A stretch of 61,853 nt of DNA from Myroides sp. 1354 (GTDB lineage: Bacteria; Bacteroidota; Bacteroidia; Flavobacteriales; Flavobacteriaceae), in the NCBI RefSeq assembly GCF_030324495.1, contig NZ_JACAGN010000021.1:1-61853 (forward strand), given 5' to 3'. Shown here piece after piece: positions 27,321 through 35,630 of this stretch. Under the pieces are notes generated by a model. The model was not told where the DNA came from and did no database searches. It saw only the letters and a program-made list of their open reading frames with translations. Position numbers and translations under genes: made by a program. The first letter of the stretch is position 1. The number at the start of each line of letters is the position of its first letter.

Positions 27321-27620
27321 ATGTATATAAGCGAATTAAAAGAAAAGCCAGTTTGGCAAATGACAGGAGAAGAACTATTACAGTTATTACAAACAGTATC
27401 TATAAAGGATTTTAAAGAACTCAATACTTCGCAAGAAACGCAACAATCTACAAAGCGTTATGTTTACGGAATACGTGGTATAGCAGACCTACTTGGGTGC
27501 AGTATTACCACTGCTAATAAAATCAAGAAAGAAGGTCATATTAAAAAAGCGATTATCCAAAGAGGTAGAAAAATTATAGTCGATGCTGACTTGGCATTAG
27601 AACTATTCGCTAAAAAATAA
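27321..27620 (+). CDS. DUF3853-like helix-turn-helix protein (possible excisionase)
   Basis: I start at MYISELKEKPVWQMTGEELL, which matches the typical DUF3853-like start; the longer frame upstream would have to read through AT-rich leader. The 99-residue product ends with a MerR/excisionase-like helix-turn-helix, GIRGIADLLGCSITTANKIK, then KKAIIQRGRKIIVDADLALE. Proteins of this class sit next to integrases in Bacteroidota elements and are thought to bind att or regulatory DNA. A hairpin at 27621-27648 follows it. Confidence 0.8.
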   Translation: MYISELKEKPVWQMTGEELLQLLQTVSIKDFKELNTSQETQQSTKRYVYGIRGIADLLGCSITTANKIKKEGHIKKAIIQRGRKIIVDADLALELFAKK

Positions 27621-27648
27621 AAGGGACAACTTCCGCAAATCGTCCCTT
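27621..27648 (+). terminator. Weak hairpin after the HTH gene
   Basis: AAGGGAC and GTCCCTT form a 7-bp stem around a 14-base loop immediately after the stop codon. No long T-run follows, so it may be a partial terminator or processing site. Confidence 0.45.
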
Positions 27649-27716
27649 AATATCCAATTAAAGTATAACTGAATTCTTATCGTGTAAAGATAAGGATTAT
27701 TAAAACACAAGTAAAT

Positions 27717-28952
27717 ATGAGCTTAGATATACCCTATATCCGAGTAGGAACTGCTTACTTTAAAATCATCGAAAAACCTTTGATATCTGGCGATAAAGTT
27801 AAAGTAATGGTGCGTTGGACTCGTGAAACGATTGTATCAGATCACGGAAAGTCCTACTTAGAAAACGTCTTAAAATTAGATGGCTTTTGCTGTATTCCAG
27901 ACCATCTTAACTATCAACCAATCGTAGAAAACTTTTTTAATACCTATAATGAATTAAATATGAAACCAATAGAAGAAGATTTTAACTTAAAAGAATTAGA
28001 ACAATTGATTCCAAACTCACTACACTTTATAAAACACATATTTGGAAGTGAACAATACGAATATGGTTTAGACTATCTAAAGCTATTGTATGAGAAGCCA
28101 ACGCAAACCTTACCAATATTGTGTCTTGTTAGTAAAGAACGTGCAACAGGAAAAAGCTCTTTTATCAAATGGCTTAAAAATATCTTTGGACTTAATATGA
28201 CTTATATTAAAGGAGATTCTTTTGGTTCTCAATTTAACGCTGATTGGGCAAGTATGCTATTAGTTGCCATAGATGAAGTATTCTTTGATAAGAAAGAGAT
28301 TACAGAGCGTTTAAAGTACCTTTCTACTACTGACAAAGACAAAGTTGAAGCAAAGGGAAAAGACAGACAGGAAATAGAGTTTTTCGCCAAGTTTATTCTT
28401 TGCTCTAACAATGAGGATGATTTCATTCAAATAGACGAAGAAGAAATACGTTTTTGGATTCGAAAGATTAAACCTATTGAATCAGAAGACGTTCACTTTA
28501 TCAAGAAGCTAACAAGTGAAGTTCCTTATTTTATCAAATACTTACTTCTACGACCTTATTACACCACGCAACAAACCCGAATGTGGTTTACACCTAAACA
28601 GATACTTACAGCTTCTCTTTTAAAGCTAATTAGTAAAAACAAAATAGAGATTTCAGTTTTAGAACTTTTAAACCTGTGCTTCGAAAAGGTTGACGAGGAT
28701 GAAATTTGCGTAGCTCCCAATGATTTACTCTTGTTATTACGCAAGACAAACCCAAAACTAATTATATCTGCTAGTGAAATAAGAAAGATTTTAAAGAAAT
28801 GGGATTTTGAACCACAAAACAACACAAAATCTTATCAAGGAATAGAGCTTTTATCTCATGGAGAATTTGTTAAAATAGAACGTAGAGGACGTTACTACAT
28901 CATTAAAAAAGATTTATTCTATAAAATATTTGATGCAATGATGCAAGAATAG
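27717..28952 (+). CDS. P-loop replication protein (VapE/DUF5906-like helicase)
   Basis: The 411-residue protein carries a Walker A variant RATGKSSFIKW near residue 145 and a Walker B-like MLLVAIDEVFFDK about 40 residues on, followed by a sensor-type FILCSNNEDDFIQ. This matches superfamily 3-like helicases of the DUF5906/virulence-associated-E type used for replication of Bacteroidota and phage-like elements. The C-terminal 100 residues look like a winged-helix DNA-binding part. The iteron cluster starts inside its last codons, as expected for an initiator beside its origin. Confidence 0.8.
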   Translation: MSLDIPYIRVGTAYFKIIEKPLISGDKVKVMVRWTRETIVSDHGKSYLENVLKLDGFCCIPDHLNYQPIVENFFNTYNELNMKPIEEDFNLKELEQLIPNSLHFIKHIFGSEQYEYGLDYLKLLYEKPTQTLPILCLVSKERATGKSSFIKWLKNIFGLNMTYIKGDSFGSQFNADWASMLLVAIDEVFFDKKEITERLKYLSTTDKDKVEAKGKDRQEIEFFAKFILCSNNEDDFIQIDEEEIRFWIRKIKPIESEDVHFIKKLTSEVPYFIKYLLLRPYYTTQQTRMWFTPKQILTASLLKLISKNKIEISVLELLNLCFEKVDEDEICVAPNDLLLLLRKTNPKLIISASEIRKILKKWDFEPQNNTKSYQGIELLSHGEFVKIERRGRYYIIKKDLFYKIFDAMMQE

Positions 28953-29134
28953 ATTAAACCATTGTTTACTAACAAGTTATACTGCATCAAAGTTTGCATC
29001 AAACTAAAAACACGTCAAGTTTGATGCAAGAGTGATGCAAGAAAGAAAATGAGTTTGATGCAGTGATGCAAGAGTGATGCAGGGTATTTTATTGAAATAC
29101 AATTAATTAACACCTTTCTGCATCATTGCATCAA
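28938..29134. repeat. Iteron-like TGATGCA cluster, possible origin
   Basis: Within 200 bp the heptamer TGATGCA occurs about six times on the plus strand (one inside the end of the replication gene) and its complement TGCATCA about four times, often in the wider form TTTGATGCA or GTGATGCAAGA. The surroundings are AT-rich. The cluster lies between a putative replicative helicase and a primase, which is where an origin for the excised circle would be expected. Confidence 0.65.
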
Positions 29135-29171
29135 AAAAAAACAGATTTTTAACCCGACTATTTCAAACCGT

Positions 29172-30122
29172 ATGAATTGTGAATTAGCTAAACAAATTAG
29201 CCTAACAGACTTACTTAAAAAGTTAGGTTTTACCCCAACGAGGACAACGAGAATTGATTGGTGGTATATCAGTCCATTTAGAACTGAAAAAACAGCATCA
29301 TTTAAAGTGAATATTGCTAAAAACGTGTTTTATGACCACGCAGAGGGATTTGGAGGAACAACACTTGATTTCGTGATGAAGTACAATAATTGCGATATTA
29401 AATTAGCTTTAGAATTGCTCAAAAACGATTCTTTTTCTTTTCATCAGCCAATTATTGTGAGTTCTAACATTACTCAAGAACCAACATATACAATTCAAGC
29501 GATTAAGCCACTAACACACCCAAACTTGATACAATATATCAACGAGCGTAATCTTAGCCTTAAAGTGGCTCAAACTTATTGTAAAGAGGTACATTATACG
29601 CTAAAAAACAAATCTTATTATGCTGTTGCTTTTCAAAATGAATTAGGCAGTTTCGAGCTTAGAAACAAGTATGTAAAAATGTGTCTTGGTAAAAAGGCAG
29701 TAACCTACTTTGACAACAAAAGTAAACATATTGTCTTGTTTGAATCTTGGAGTGATTACATCAGCTTTTTAACCCTTTATCCAAATGCAGAAAAGCAATA
29801 TGATTATTTGATTCTTAATTCCGTATCAATGTTGAATAATACAATAATTAAAACACCAAATAATTATTTGTACAAATGGATAAATGGGGAATTGTATAAA
29901 TGTATCAATGTACAAATGGATAAAAGTATCAATAATACTTTGTACAAAGAATTAAAGTATGAAAGTATTATTTGTTGTTTCGACAATGATAAAGCTGGAG
30001 AAAGTGCCTTTCAAAAAGTAGCTCAGACCTATGCAAACGTTGTTGATGGACGAAAACTGTACAAGAATTACAAAGACTTGAATGATTATTTACTAACTAT
30101 TAACCGCAATGATTTGACGTGA
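29172..30122 (+). CDS. CHC2 zinc-finger/Toprim primase
   Basis: The 316-residue protein starts with a reduced DnaG-type zinc-finger/primer-start module (PFRTEKTASFKVNIAKNVFYD, GFGGTTLDFVMKY). The Toprim-like segment in the second half contains IVLFESWSDYISFL and IICCFDNDKAGESAFQKVA, carrying the acidic residues expected for metal binding. The same gene type is found in NBU- and Tn4555-like mobilizable units, where it primes the transferred or excised strand. It lies just after the iterons. Confidence 0.85.
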   Translation: MNCELAKQISLTDLLKKLGFTPTRTTRIDWWYISPFRTEKTASFKVNIAKNVFYDHAEGFGGTTLDFVMKYNNCDIKLALELLKNDSFSFHQPIIVSSNITQEPTYTIQAIKPLTHPNLIQYINERNLSLKVAQTYCKEVHYTLKNKSYYAVAFQNELGSFELRNKYVKMCLGKKAVTYFDNKSKHIVLFESWSDYISFLTLYPNAEKQYDYLILNSVSMLNNTIIKTPNNYLYKWINGELYKCINVQMDKSINNTLYKELKYESIICCFDNDKAGESAFQKVAQTYANVVDGRKLYKNYKDLNDYLLTINRNDLT

Positions 30123-30205
30123 GAATTATCGAGATGTGTCTTTGTCCTTACAAATTGGAGATTTGACAGCCAAAGACCACTCGTTTTTCTCCCGAAGGTC
30201 GCAAA
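30123..30205. other. Candidate oriT region
   Basis: This 83-bp gap between the primase and the mobilization genes contains GATTTGACAGCC and CGTTTTTCTCCCGAAGGTCG. Bacteroidota relaxase operons usually have oriT immediately upstream of mobC/mobB, and this is the only non-coding stretch there. The nick site cannot be fixed by eye. Confidence 0.4.
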
Positions 30206-30517
30206 ATGGGTAAGACGATGAAAAAAACAAAGAAGATAGAATTTAGAGTTACCCTTACAGAAGCTCTAATCATAAAAAACAAAGCAGAAAAAGTGGGTTG
30301 TAGCGTTTCAGAATACATCCGAAACACCGCACTTGAATATTCTTTAGCGTATAAATTAACTCCTGAAGAAATTGAAGTTTATAAATTACTGAACAAATAC
30401 GCTGATAATTTTAGGCGAATAAGCAACCTTTTTAAGCTTGGTGATACAACAGGAGTTAAACAGCACACCATTGAAACAGCTAATTTAATTCGGACTCACT
30501 TACAAAAACTACTGTAA
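30206..30517 (+). CDS. MobC-like mobilization accessory protein
   Basis: The 103-residue protein has a ribbon-helix-helix-like start (KIEFRVTLTEALIIKNKAEK, GCSVSEYIRNTALEY) and a C-terminal helix containing KYADNFRRISNLFKLGD, matching the MobC/BfmC family that loads the relaxase on oriT. Two ATG codons 12 bp apart are possible. The gene ends 2 bp before the relaxase start, so the two are coupled. Confidence 0.85.
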   Translation: MGKTMKKTKKIEFRVTLTEALIIKNKAEKVGCSVSEYIRNTALEYSLAYKLTPEEIEVYKLLNKYADNFRRISNLFKLGDTTGVKQHTIETANLIRTHLQKLL

Positions 30518-30519
30518 TT

Positions 30520-31434
30520 ATGATAGCAAAAGCTAAATCCTGTGTTGGTGGCACAGCATTATTTAATTATGTGATAGATTCTAAAAAAGGATATGAACTA
30601 CTGAGAAATAATCTTTCAGGGGAAACTCCGAAAGATATGTTTCAAACGATGCAGATACTACAAAATCAAAACAGCAGATGTAAAAACAATACAATATCAG
30701 CTGTTATATCTCCAACCATTGCAGATAGTCAAAAGATGAGTGATAGAGATTTACGAGTGTTAGCGGTTGAGTTTTTACTTGGTTTACAAATCGATCCTAC
30801 CAAAGCTCAATATATTGCATTTGTTCATACAGAGAAAGAGCATAAACATATTCACATCATCGCCAACCGCATAGATGAAAATGGAAAGGCTTTAAAAGAT
30901 AATTATATCGGTTTTGAAGCTCAAAGAGTAGCTCACGAAATAGCACTTAAATACGGATGGACTTCAATACGACAAGAAAATAAGAACAAGAAGCAAAGAG
31001 CTAACAATACTAATTTAATAGCTAAAAATGCTATTAAAACAGCTCACAGGGAAGTTTTAAGGCAGAAGCCTAAAGATTTACAACAATACATTTACTTAAT
31101 GAGGGGAAAACAAATTGAGGTTAAGCCTACCATTAATAAACAAGGTGATATTCAAGGGTATCGATTTATTCATTTACCAACAGGAACAAACTTAAAAGCA
31201 AGTGAAGTTGACCGAAATTTGAAGCTGAATGACTTATTTAAAAATACAGCAAGTATAGAACCTAAAGATGAAGTAAGCAAACAATTTACTAATCAAGAAG
31301 CAAACAAATTACATATGCAGAATTGGAAAACAGATACATCTATTTTATTTAGTATGCTATCTGTTTTACAATTTGGCGGTAACGATGAAGACGATGAACA
31401 GAAAAAACGCAAACGAAGAACATTAAAAAGATAA
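30520..31434 (+). CDS. Relaxase/mobilization nuclease (MobP-type)
   Basis: The 304-residue protein has the relaxase three-histidine motif HTEKEHKHIHIIANRI at about residues 108-123, downstream of a segment VGGTALFNYVIDSKKG whose start resembles the usual catalytic tyrosine region. This is the pfam03432-like MobB/MbpB family of small Bacteroidota mobilizable elements. It nicks oriT and pilots the strand into a conjugation apparatus supplied by another element. The basic C-terminus (KKRKRRTLKR) is typical of DNA-binding tails. Confidence 0.88.
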   Translation: MIAKAKSCVGGTALFNYVIDSKKGYELLRNNLSGETPKDMFQTMQILQNQNSRCKNNTISAVISPTIADSQKMSDRDLRVLAVEFLLGLQIDPTKAQYIAFVHTEKEHKHIHIIANRIDENGKALKDNYIGFEAQRVAHEIALKYGWTSIRQENKNKKQRANNTNLIAKNAIKTAHREVLRQKPKDLQQYIYLMRGKQIEVKPTINKQGDIQGYRFIHLPTGTNLKASEVDRNLKLNDLFKNTASIEPKDEVSKQFTNQEANKLHMQNWKTDTSILFSMLSVLQFGGNDEDDEQKKRKRRTLKR

Positions 31435-31437
31435 ACA

Positions 31438-31926
31438 ATGGCAAAGAACCAACCTAAACTCACAGATATGACTGAATTATTACTTCAGCAAGTCATACAA
31501 TTAGAGCAGACAATAAAACAAAGTGAAAAAGCTCATTTAGATACTATCAAGGAATTAAGTAATATCAAAGTAACAGTAAATGTTACGGAACTCCGACAGA
31601 TAGAAAAAGAACAACGTCAACGATTACAGAATGATTTTGAGCAATTTCATCGAGAGATAACAAAAAACAAAGAGGAACTTTTAAAGGTTCATAAGGCTGT
31701 AAGTTCTAAGAGATTGTTATACTTGATTATATTTAATATCATTCTAATTTTAACAACAGGTTTTTCTGTGTATTTAGCTGTTAAGAATACTATTGACAAG
31801 TCGGAGTATGAGCTTCTAGTAAATGAAAAAAGTCAATTAATAAATCAATTAGAAAATGTAAATCAGTTTTTTATCGAAAATCTTAAGACAACAAAGTTTT
31901 TCAAAGAGTGGAGTCAAAAACAATAA
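31438..31926 (+). CDS. Coiled-coil membrane protein of the mob operon
   Basis: The 162-residue protein is a long coiled coil (LLQQVIQLEQTIKQSEKAHL, then KEQRQRLQNDFEQFHREI), one hydrophobic helix at about 92-113 (LLYLIIFNIILILTTGFSVY) and another short coiled tail. It starts 3 bp after the relaxase gene. The same order (MobC, relaxase, small coiled-coil membrane protein) is common in the phylum and suggests a link between the relaxosome and the membrane. No enzymatic motif. Confidence 0.7.
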   Translation: MAKNQPKLTDMTELLLQQVIQLEQTIKQSEKAHLDTIKELSNIKVTVNVTELRQIEKEQRQRLQNDFEQFHREITKNKEELLKVHKAVSSKRLLYLIIFNIILILTTGFSVYLAVKNTIDKSEYELLVNEKSQLINQLENVNQFFIENLKTTKFFKEWSQKQ

Positions 31927-31941
31927 TTCGAAAGTATTTAT

Positions 31942-32004
31942 CAAAGTTATTTCCGTAAGATTTTTAGAGCTGGGAGGGTTCGAAATTTCATGGAAATAAC
32001 TTTG
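31942..32004. repeat. Inverted repeat at the backbone/array border
   Basis: CAAAGTTATTTCC at 31942-31954 is repeated in inverse as GGAAATAACTTTG at 31992-32004. It lies between the last backbone gene and the first attC-like site. Confidence 0.65.
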
Positions 32005-32036
32005 TTGGAATATTTTATGCTATTTTAAAAGAATTG

Positions 32037-32170
32037 CTAACGTTTGGCAAATTGGCGATGGAGCCGACTTTTAGCACAAATGTTGAATAGAATTACTAAT
32101 CTTCAACATTGCACAAAAGTTCAATAGAAGTACTTCACCGGCTCTATTGCCAATTTGTTTGTTATGTGCC
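32037..32170. repeat. attC-like site of the tet(X) cassette
   Basis: It runs from GCTAAC on the left to GTTATGTGCC on the right. The inner arms are AAATTGGCGATGGAGCC and GGCTCTATTGCCAATTT. Its right end GTTATGTGCC is the exact complement of GGCACATAAC at 33359-33368, the other end of the same cassette. Confidence 0.8.
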
Positions 32171-32183
32171 GTTTTATTCCATT

Positions 32184-33350
32184 TTATACATTTAACAATT
32201 GCTGAAACGTAAAGTCGGGTTTAAACATTTCAATTTCGTTTTGAGTTGATTCTTCTTGTGCTTCTTTGCCATAGATAAACATTTGCTGTTCATAATTTTT
32301 AACAGCCTCTTCAATGCTATTAAATTTTCCATCGGCTAGATTATCAGACAATATCAAGGCATCCACCAACCCACTATTTACTCCCTGCCCTGCAAAAGGC
32401 GGCATCAAATGTGCGGCATCCCCAATCATTGTTATGGGTAATGGGCGCTTGCTTTTCCAAGGCTTTTCTAAAGGAAATATCCGTGTAGCCAATCCTACAA
32501 ATGACAACGTCGTATGAATCAATTCTTTGTAGCGTTCGTCCCAATCGGAAAATTCTTTCAGAAGAAAATCAACGACACTATTTCTGTTTTGAAAATCTAC
32601 CTGCGTTTGGTTTTTCCATTCATCAGGTGTTTTAAAACTTATTCCAAAATGCAATGCACCATTATTATTGGGGTTAGCAAATAATAAATTACCTTGGTGA
32701 GATGCCATTAGCCGGTTTCCATTGCATAGCTGAAAAAATCCAGGACAGTTTATCTCTGGTTGATGAATATCGGCTTGTATATTGAAAGTACCTGTTTCTT
32801 CAACTTCCGTGTCGGTAACAAATTTTCTTACCTTGGACATCCCGCCATTGGCAAGAATAACCAAATCTGCTGTTTCACTCGGTTTATTCTCAAAAGTTAG
32901 TGTCCACTTCTTCTTACCAGGTTCAAGCATAACAAGTTTTCTATCCCAAATAACCGTGTCGTTTTCTAAACTATTCAACAAGATAGCCCTTAAGTCATTT
33001 CTGTTTATTTCAGGATTGTCAAATCGATTTTCGGGCTTTACATTTTTTGTGGATAAAATATTGCCTTTTTCATCAGCAATATTTACACCCATTGGTAAGG
33101 CTAAGTCATAATAAGTTTGTAACAATCCCGCTTTTTTCATTGCTTCCTGACCTGAACCTTTGTGTAGGTCAAGGGTTCCACCAAAAATTCTTGCCTCTCG
33201 GTCGTTGTCTCTTTCGTAAACTGAAACGTCTATGCCGTTTTGCTGTAATAATTTTGCCATAGTCAGTCCAACGGGTCCACCACCAATTATTGCAACGTTC
33301 TTATCACTAAGTAAATTCATTTGTTTGTCTGTATCTATTCGCATTGTCAT
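32184..33350 (-). CDS. tet(X): Tet(X) flavin-dependent tetracycline monooxygenase
   Basis: The 388-residue product matches, as I remember it, the classical Tet(X)/Tet(X2) protein over its whole length (start MTMRIDTDKQMNLLSDKN, end FTFQQLLNV). The FAD-binding GxGxxG-type motif is AIIGGGPVGLTMAKLL near residue 20; the second FAD motif is MIGDAAHLMPPFAGQGVN near residue 310. The enzyme hydroxylates tetracyclines with NADPH and oxygen, inactivating them, and is known to act on tigecycline in some variants. It is the outermost cassette, followed at once by its attC-like site. Exact variant should be settled by alignment. Confidence 0.95.
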   Translation of the reverse strand: MTMRIDTDKQMNLLSDKNVAIIGGGPVGLTMAKLLQQNGIDVSVYERDNDREARIFGGTLDLHKGSGQEAMKKAGLLQTYYDLALPMGVNIADEKGNILSTKNVKPENRFDNPEINRNDLRAILLNSLENDTVIWDRKLVMLEPGKKKWTLTFENKPSETADLVILANGGMSKVRKFVTDTEVEETGTFNIQADIHQPEINCPGFFQLCNGNRLMASHQGNLLFANPNNNGALHFGISFKTPDEWKNQTQVDFQNRNSVVDFLLKEFSDWDERYKELIHTTLSFVGLATRIFPLEKPWKSKRPLPITMIGDAAHLMPPFAGQGVNSGLVDALILSDNLADGKFNSIEEAVKNYEQQMFIYGKEAQEESTQNEIEMFKPDFTFQQLLNV

Positions 33351-33358
33351 TCAAAAAT

Positions 33359-33560
33359 GGCACATAACGGGAAACGCATTGGCGAAGTGGCGGATAAATT
33401 GAACCGAAAGTTCAATTTAGCAGTGACGTAGCCGATGTGTTTCCACAGAAGCTAAATTATTAAAAAAAAGCTGAATGTGGAACACATTCGGCGGAATAAA
33501 AAGCACAAAAGTTGAATTTTGTACTTAACCCGCCATTTTGCCAATGCGATGTTATGTGTA
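33359..33560. repeat. attC-like site of the catB cassette (long type)
   Basis: About 200 bp from GGCACATAAC to GTTATGTGTA. The inner arms GCATTGGCGAAGTGGCGG and CCGCCATTTTGCCAATGC pair, and a further inner pair is GCCGATGTGTTTCCACA with TGTGGAACACATTCGGC. It is nearly identical to the site at 41788-41987. Confidence 0.85.
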
Positions 33561-33569
33561 GTTTTTTTG

Positions 33570-33577
33570 TATCTTTG
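33570..33577 (+). promoter_or_regulatory. Promoter -7 element of catB
   Basis: TATCTTTG fits the Bacteroidota -7 consensus TAnnTTTG. It lies 10 bp after the end of the attC-like site and reads rightward toward catB, so this cassette brings its own promoter. A possible tiny leader frame (MKLSD) starts at 33582. Confidence 0.6.
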
Positions 33578-33693
33578 TCAGATGAAATTATCAGATTAGC
33601 ATATTTACTTTACGCAACGTATAGGAAGAGAATAGTTTAGTATTATTCTTCGTTTCCTTATTGTCTCTTATTGTAAATTAAATATGTTAAATA

Positions 33694-34323
33694 ATGAAAA
33701 ATTTCTTCGAAAGTCCTTTTAAAGGAAAAATAATCAAAGACCACATAACTAATCCCAATATAATTTCGGGTAAATATTCTTATTATTCTGGTTATTATCA
33801 CGGTCATTCATTTGACGATTGTGCTCGTTATCTGTTTCCGGACAGGAATGATGTCGATAAACTAATTATCGGTTCTTATTGTTCAATAGGGAGCGGTGCA
33901 AGTTTCATAATGGCAGGTAATCAAGGTCATAAATATGATTGGATTTCCAGTTTTCCATTTTTTTATATGTCTGAATTTGATGTTTTCAGTAAAAGCCAAG
34001 ATGGATTTCAAAAAGCAGGAGATACAGTTGTTGGGAATGATGTTTGGATTGGTAGTGAAGCTATGATAATGCCAGGAGTTCAGATAGGAGATGGAGCTGT
34101 TATTGGCAGTCGTGCTTTGGTTACAAAAGATGTTGAACCTTATTCAATTGTAGGGGGAAATCCAGCCAAATTGATAAAAAAGAGATTTAGTGATGATGAC
34201 ATCCAAAAATTGCAGGAAATGAAATGGTGGGAATGGGATGAAGAAACCCTTTTTGAAGCAATGCCAATTCTTTGTTCAAATAAAATCGATTTGTTGTACA
34301 AGTTTTTTAGAAAAATGAAATGA
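33694..34323 (+). CDS. catB: CatB-type chloramphenicol acetyltransferase
   Basis: The 209-residue protein is a left-handed beta-helix hexapeptide acyltransferase of the xenobiotic class. Family features are FESPFKGKIIKDHITNPNI at the start, IGSYCSIGSGASFIMAGNQG with the catalytic His in NQGHKYDW, and hexapeptide turns VVGNDVWIGSEAMIMPGVQI, GDGAVIGSRALVTKDVEP and YSIVGGNPAKLIKKRF. It transfers acetyl from acetyl-CoA to chloramphenicol. It is transcribed opposite to most cassettes, with its own TAnnTTTG promoter. A short hairpin rich in GGCTCCGAA-type sequence follows the stop. Confidence 0.92.
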   Translation: MKNFFESPFKGKIIKDHITNPNIISGKYSYYSGYYHGHSFDDCARYLFPDRNDVDKLIIGSYCSIGSGASFIMAGNQGHKYDWISSFPFFYMSEFDVFSKSQDGFQKAGDTVVGNDVWIGSEAMIMPGVQIGDGAVIGSRALVTKDVEPYSIVGGNPAKLIKKRFSDDDIQKLQEMKWWEWDEETLFEAMPILCSNKIDLLYKFFRKMK

Positions 34324-34383
34324 TAAAAAGAAGGTTCCGAAATTCGGAGCCTTTTTGTTTTAACTGCGTTTGCGGCTAAAATT

Positions 34384-34520
34384 ACACATAACGACCGAGG
34401 CTATGGGCACGGGCGGGTTGCGGGCGTATTCGCTGTCGCACAGCGACAAGGCGAATGCGGGCGCAAAACCTGCTAAGTGCACGTCAGCCAGCCTGTGAAC
34501 ATAGGCGTGTGTTAGGTGGT
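34384..34520. repeat. attC-like site of the gene-less cassette
   Basis: It runs from ACACATAAC (pairing with GTTATGTGT at 33551, the other end of the catB cassette) to GTTAGGTGGT. The arms CCGAGGCTATGGGCACGGG and GAACATAGGCGTGTG pair loosely. It is more GC-rich than the other sites and has a symmetric CTGTCGCACAGCGACA centre. Confidence 0.75.
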
Positions 34521-35203
34521 CGTAGTTTGTTGTTTTTCAGTCGTTTAAATTTCGGCCGTTTAGTGAGCTTTCACTTCGAAAACCACAATTCAGTCGCTTG
34601 TTAAACCGCATTTTCCAACCGAAAACGCTCAAATTCGTTGTAAATTTTATATTTTCTTTTTTCTTAAAGTCTAACCGCTAAACTACGCACAAATTAACGA
34701 ATAAAAACTGATTTTTTTGTCTTAGAATTCATGTTTTCCGACAGTTTTAAAGTCGAGAAACTCAAATTAAATGAACTGAATGTCAGTCGGAAAGCAGAAA
34801 TAGAATCGAAAATTTTTCCGTTTAAGCACTTTCACGACAGCCCGAAACGGGTTTTTTATTTTCGGGTTGTCCGTGAGTTTGTTTTTCTTTTTGTTTTTTC
34901 GTCAAGTTTGTTCGTTAACCACTTTCAGTCCGCTAAAGAGCAGAGTCTGCAAAAAATGAACTTGGTTTCCTTATATTCAAATCGGAAATCTCCATTTCCA
35001 AAATTTCGTTCGTTATATGTCGTAGTCTGAAAAGTAATAAGTCTAATTTTCTTTCCTTTAAAATCTGCGAGGAATTGTCCGCCGTGCAAACTCCCGAAAG
35101 CCAGCAAATTCAGTCTAACCGATAAGTCAAAAAGTCGAGAAGAAGCGGACAGTTCCTCAAAGATTTTTCAGCAACAAATCCGTCTTTTTCCTTTTTTTAC
35201 TAT
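34521..35203. other. Cassette body without a convincing gene
   Basis: Bounded by GTTAGGTG (34511) and CACCTAAC (35206), so a true cassette of about 690 bp. Open frames at 34731-35030 (plus, 99 aa) and 34925-35107 (minus, 60 aa) overlap each other and have no domain-like pattern. There is a hairpin at 34838-34868 (CAGCCCGAAA...TTTCGGGTTG). The last 160 bp resemble 39640-39780 in the broken cassette. It may be a decayed gene or a regulatory cassette. Confidence 0.5.
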
Positions 35204-35282
35204 GACACCTAACGACCGAGGCTATGGGCTTGGGCGGGCTGCGGGCGGATTTCCTGTCGCCACAGCGACAAAGGAAATGCGG
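35204..35282. repeat. Truncated attC-like site
   Basis: It follows the site at 34384-34520 closely (CCGAGGCTATGGGCTTGGGC, then CTGTCGCCACAGCGACA) but stops abruptly after AATGCGG at 35282. The second half, with the partner of the left arm, is missing; from 35283 the sequence belongs to the hxlR gene. This marks the left border of the inserted tet(36) segment. Confidence 0.75.
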
Positions 35283-35550
35283 AACGACCTAAATCAGTCA
35301 GAAAATACTCAGTACGAGGTGGTTGTTCTGCATAAATTTTTCTATCTATAATCTTATACTCCAACAATTCTTTAAGTTGTTGATTTATTACACGTTCTGT
35401 TGCATCAGGCACCTCCTTGAATATCAGACTTGGGCGTAGTGGCTTATCTCGAAGTGCTTCTATGATGCAAATTTTCCACTTTCCGCCAAGCACCTGCATA
35501 GCAATGCTATAACCACATTCTAGATATATAGGGATTTTTCTTTCAGACAT
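35209..35550 (-). CDS. HxlR-family regulator, C-terminus replaced by attC sequence
   Basis: From the ATG at 35548-35550 the product begins MSERKIPIYLECGYSIAMQV and shows the HxlR winged helix: GGKWKICIIEALRDKPLRPS, ERVINQQLKELLEYKIIDRK, then PRTEYFLTDLGR. After LGR the frame enters the truncated attC-like site, so the last roughly 23 residues (starting SAFPLSLWRQ) are not native. The recognition helices are intact, but the dimer-forming last helix is lost, so function is uncertain. It lies 80 bp downstream of tet(36) on the same strand. An upstream ATG (35577) adds nine residues. Confidence 0.75.
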   Translation of the reverse strand: MSERKIPIYLECGYSIAMQVLGGKWKICIIEALRDKPLRPSLIFKEVPDATERVINQQLKELLEYKIIDRKIYAEQPPRTEYFLTDLGRSAFPLSLWRQEIRPQPAQAHSLGR

Positions 35551-35630
35551 AATTGTATAGTTAATTTGTAGGAACAAGATACAAAAATAGTGCGAGAATG
35601 CATTCTTTGATTATTTTGCTTATCATTCTC

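Noticed and set aside
28981..29134. CRISPR-like repeat in the TGATGCA cluster
   Set aside because: Heptamers at irregular spacing on both strands. This fits iterons, not a CRISPR.
34731..35030. 99-aa open frame in the gene-less cassette
   Set aside because: Basic, phenylalanine-rich sequence without domain pattern, overlapped by an equally weak frame on the other strand. No promoter or RBS. Not reported as a gene.
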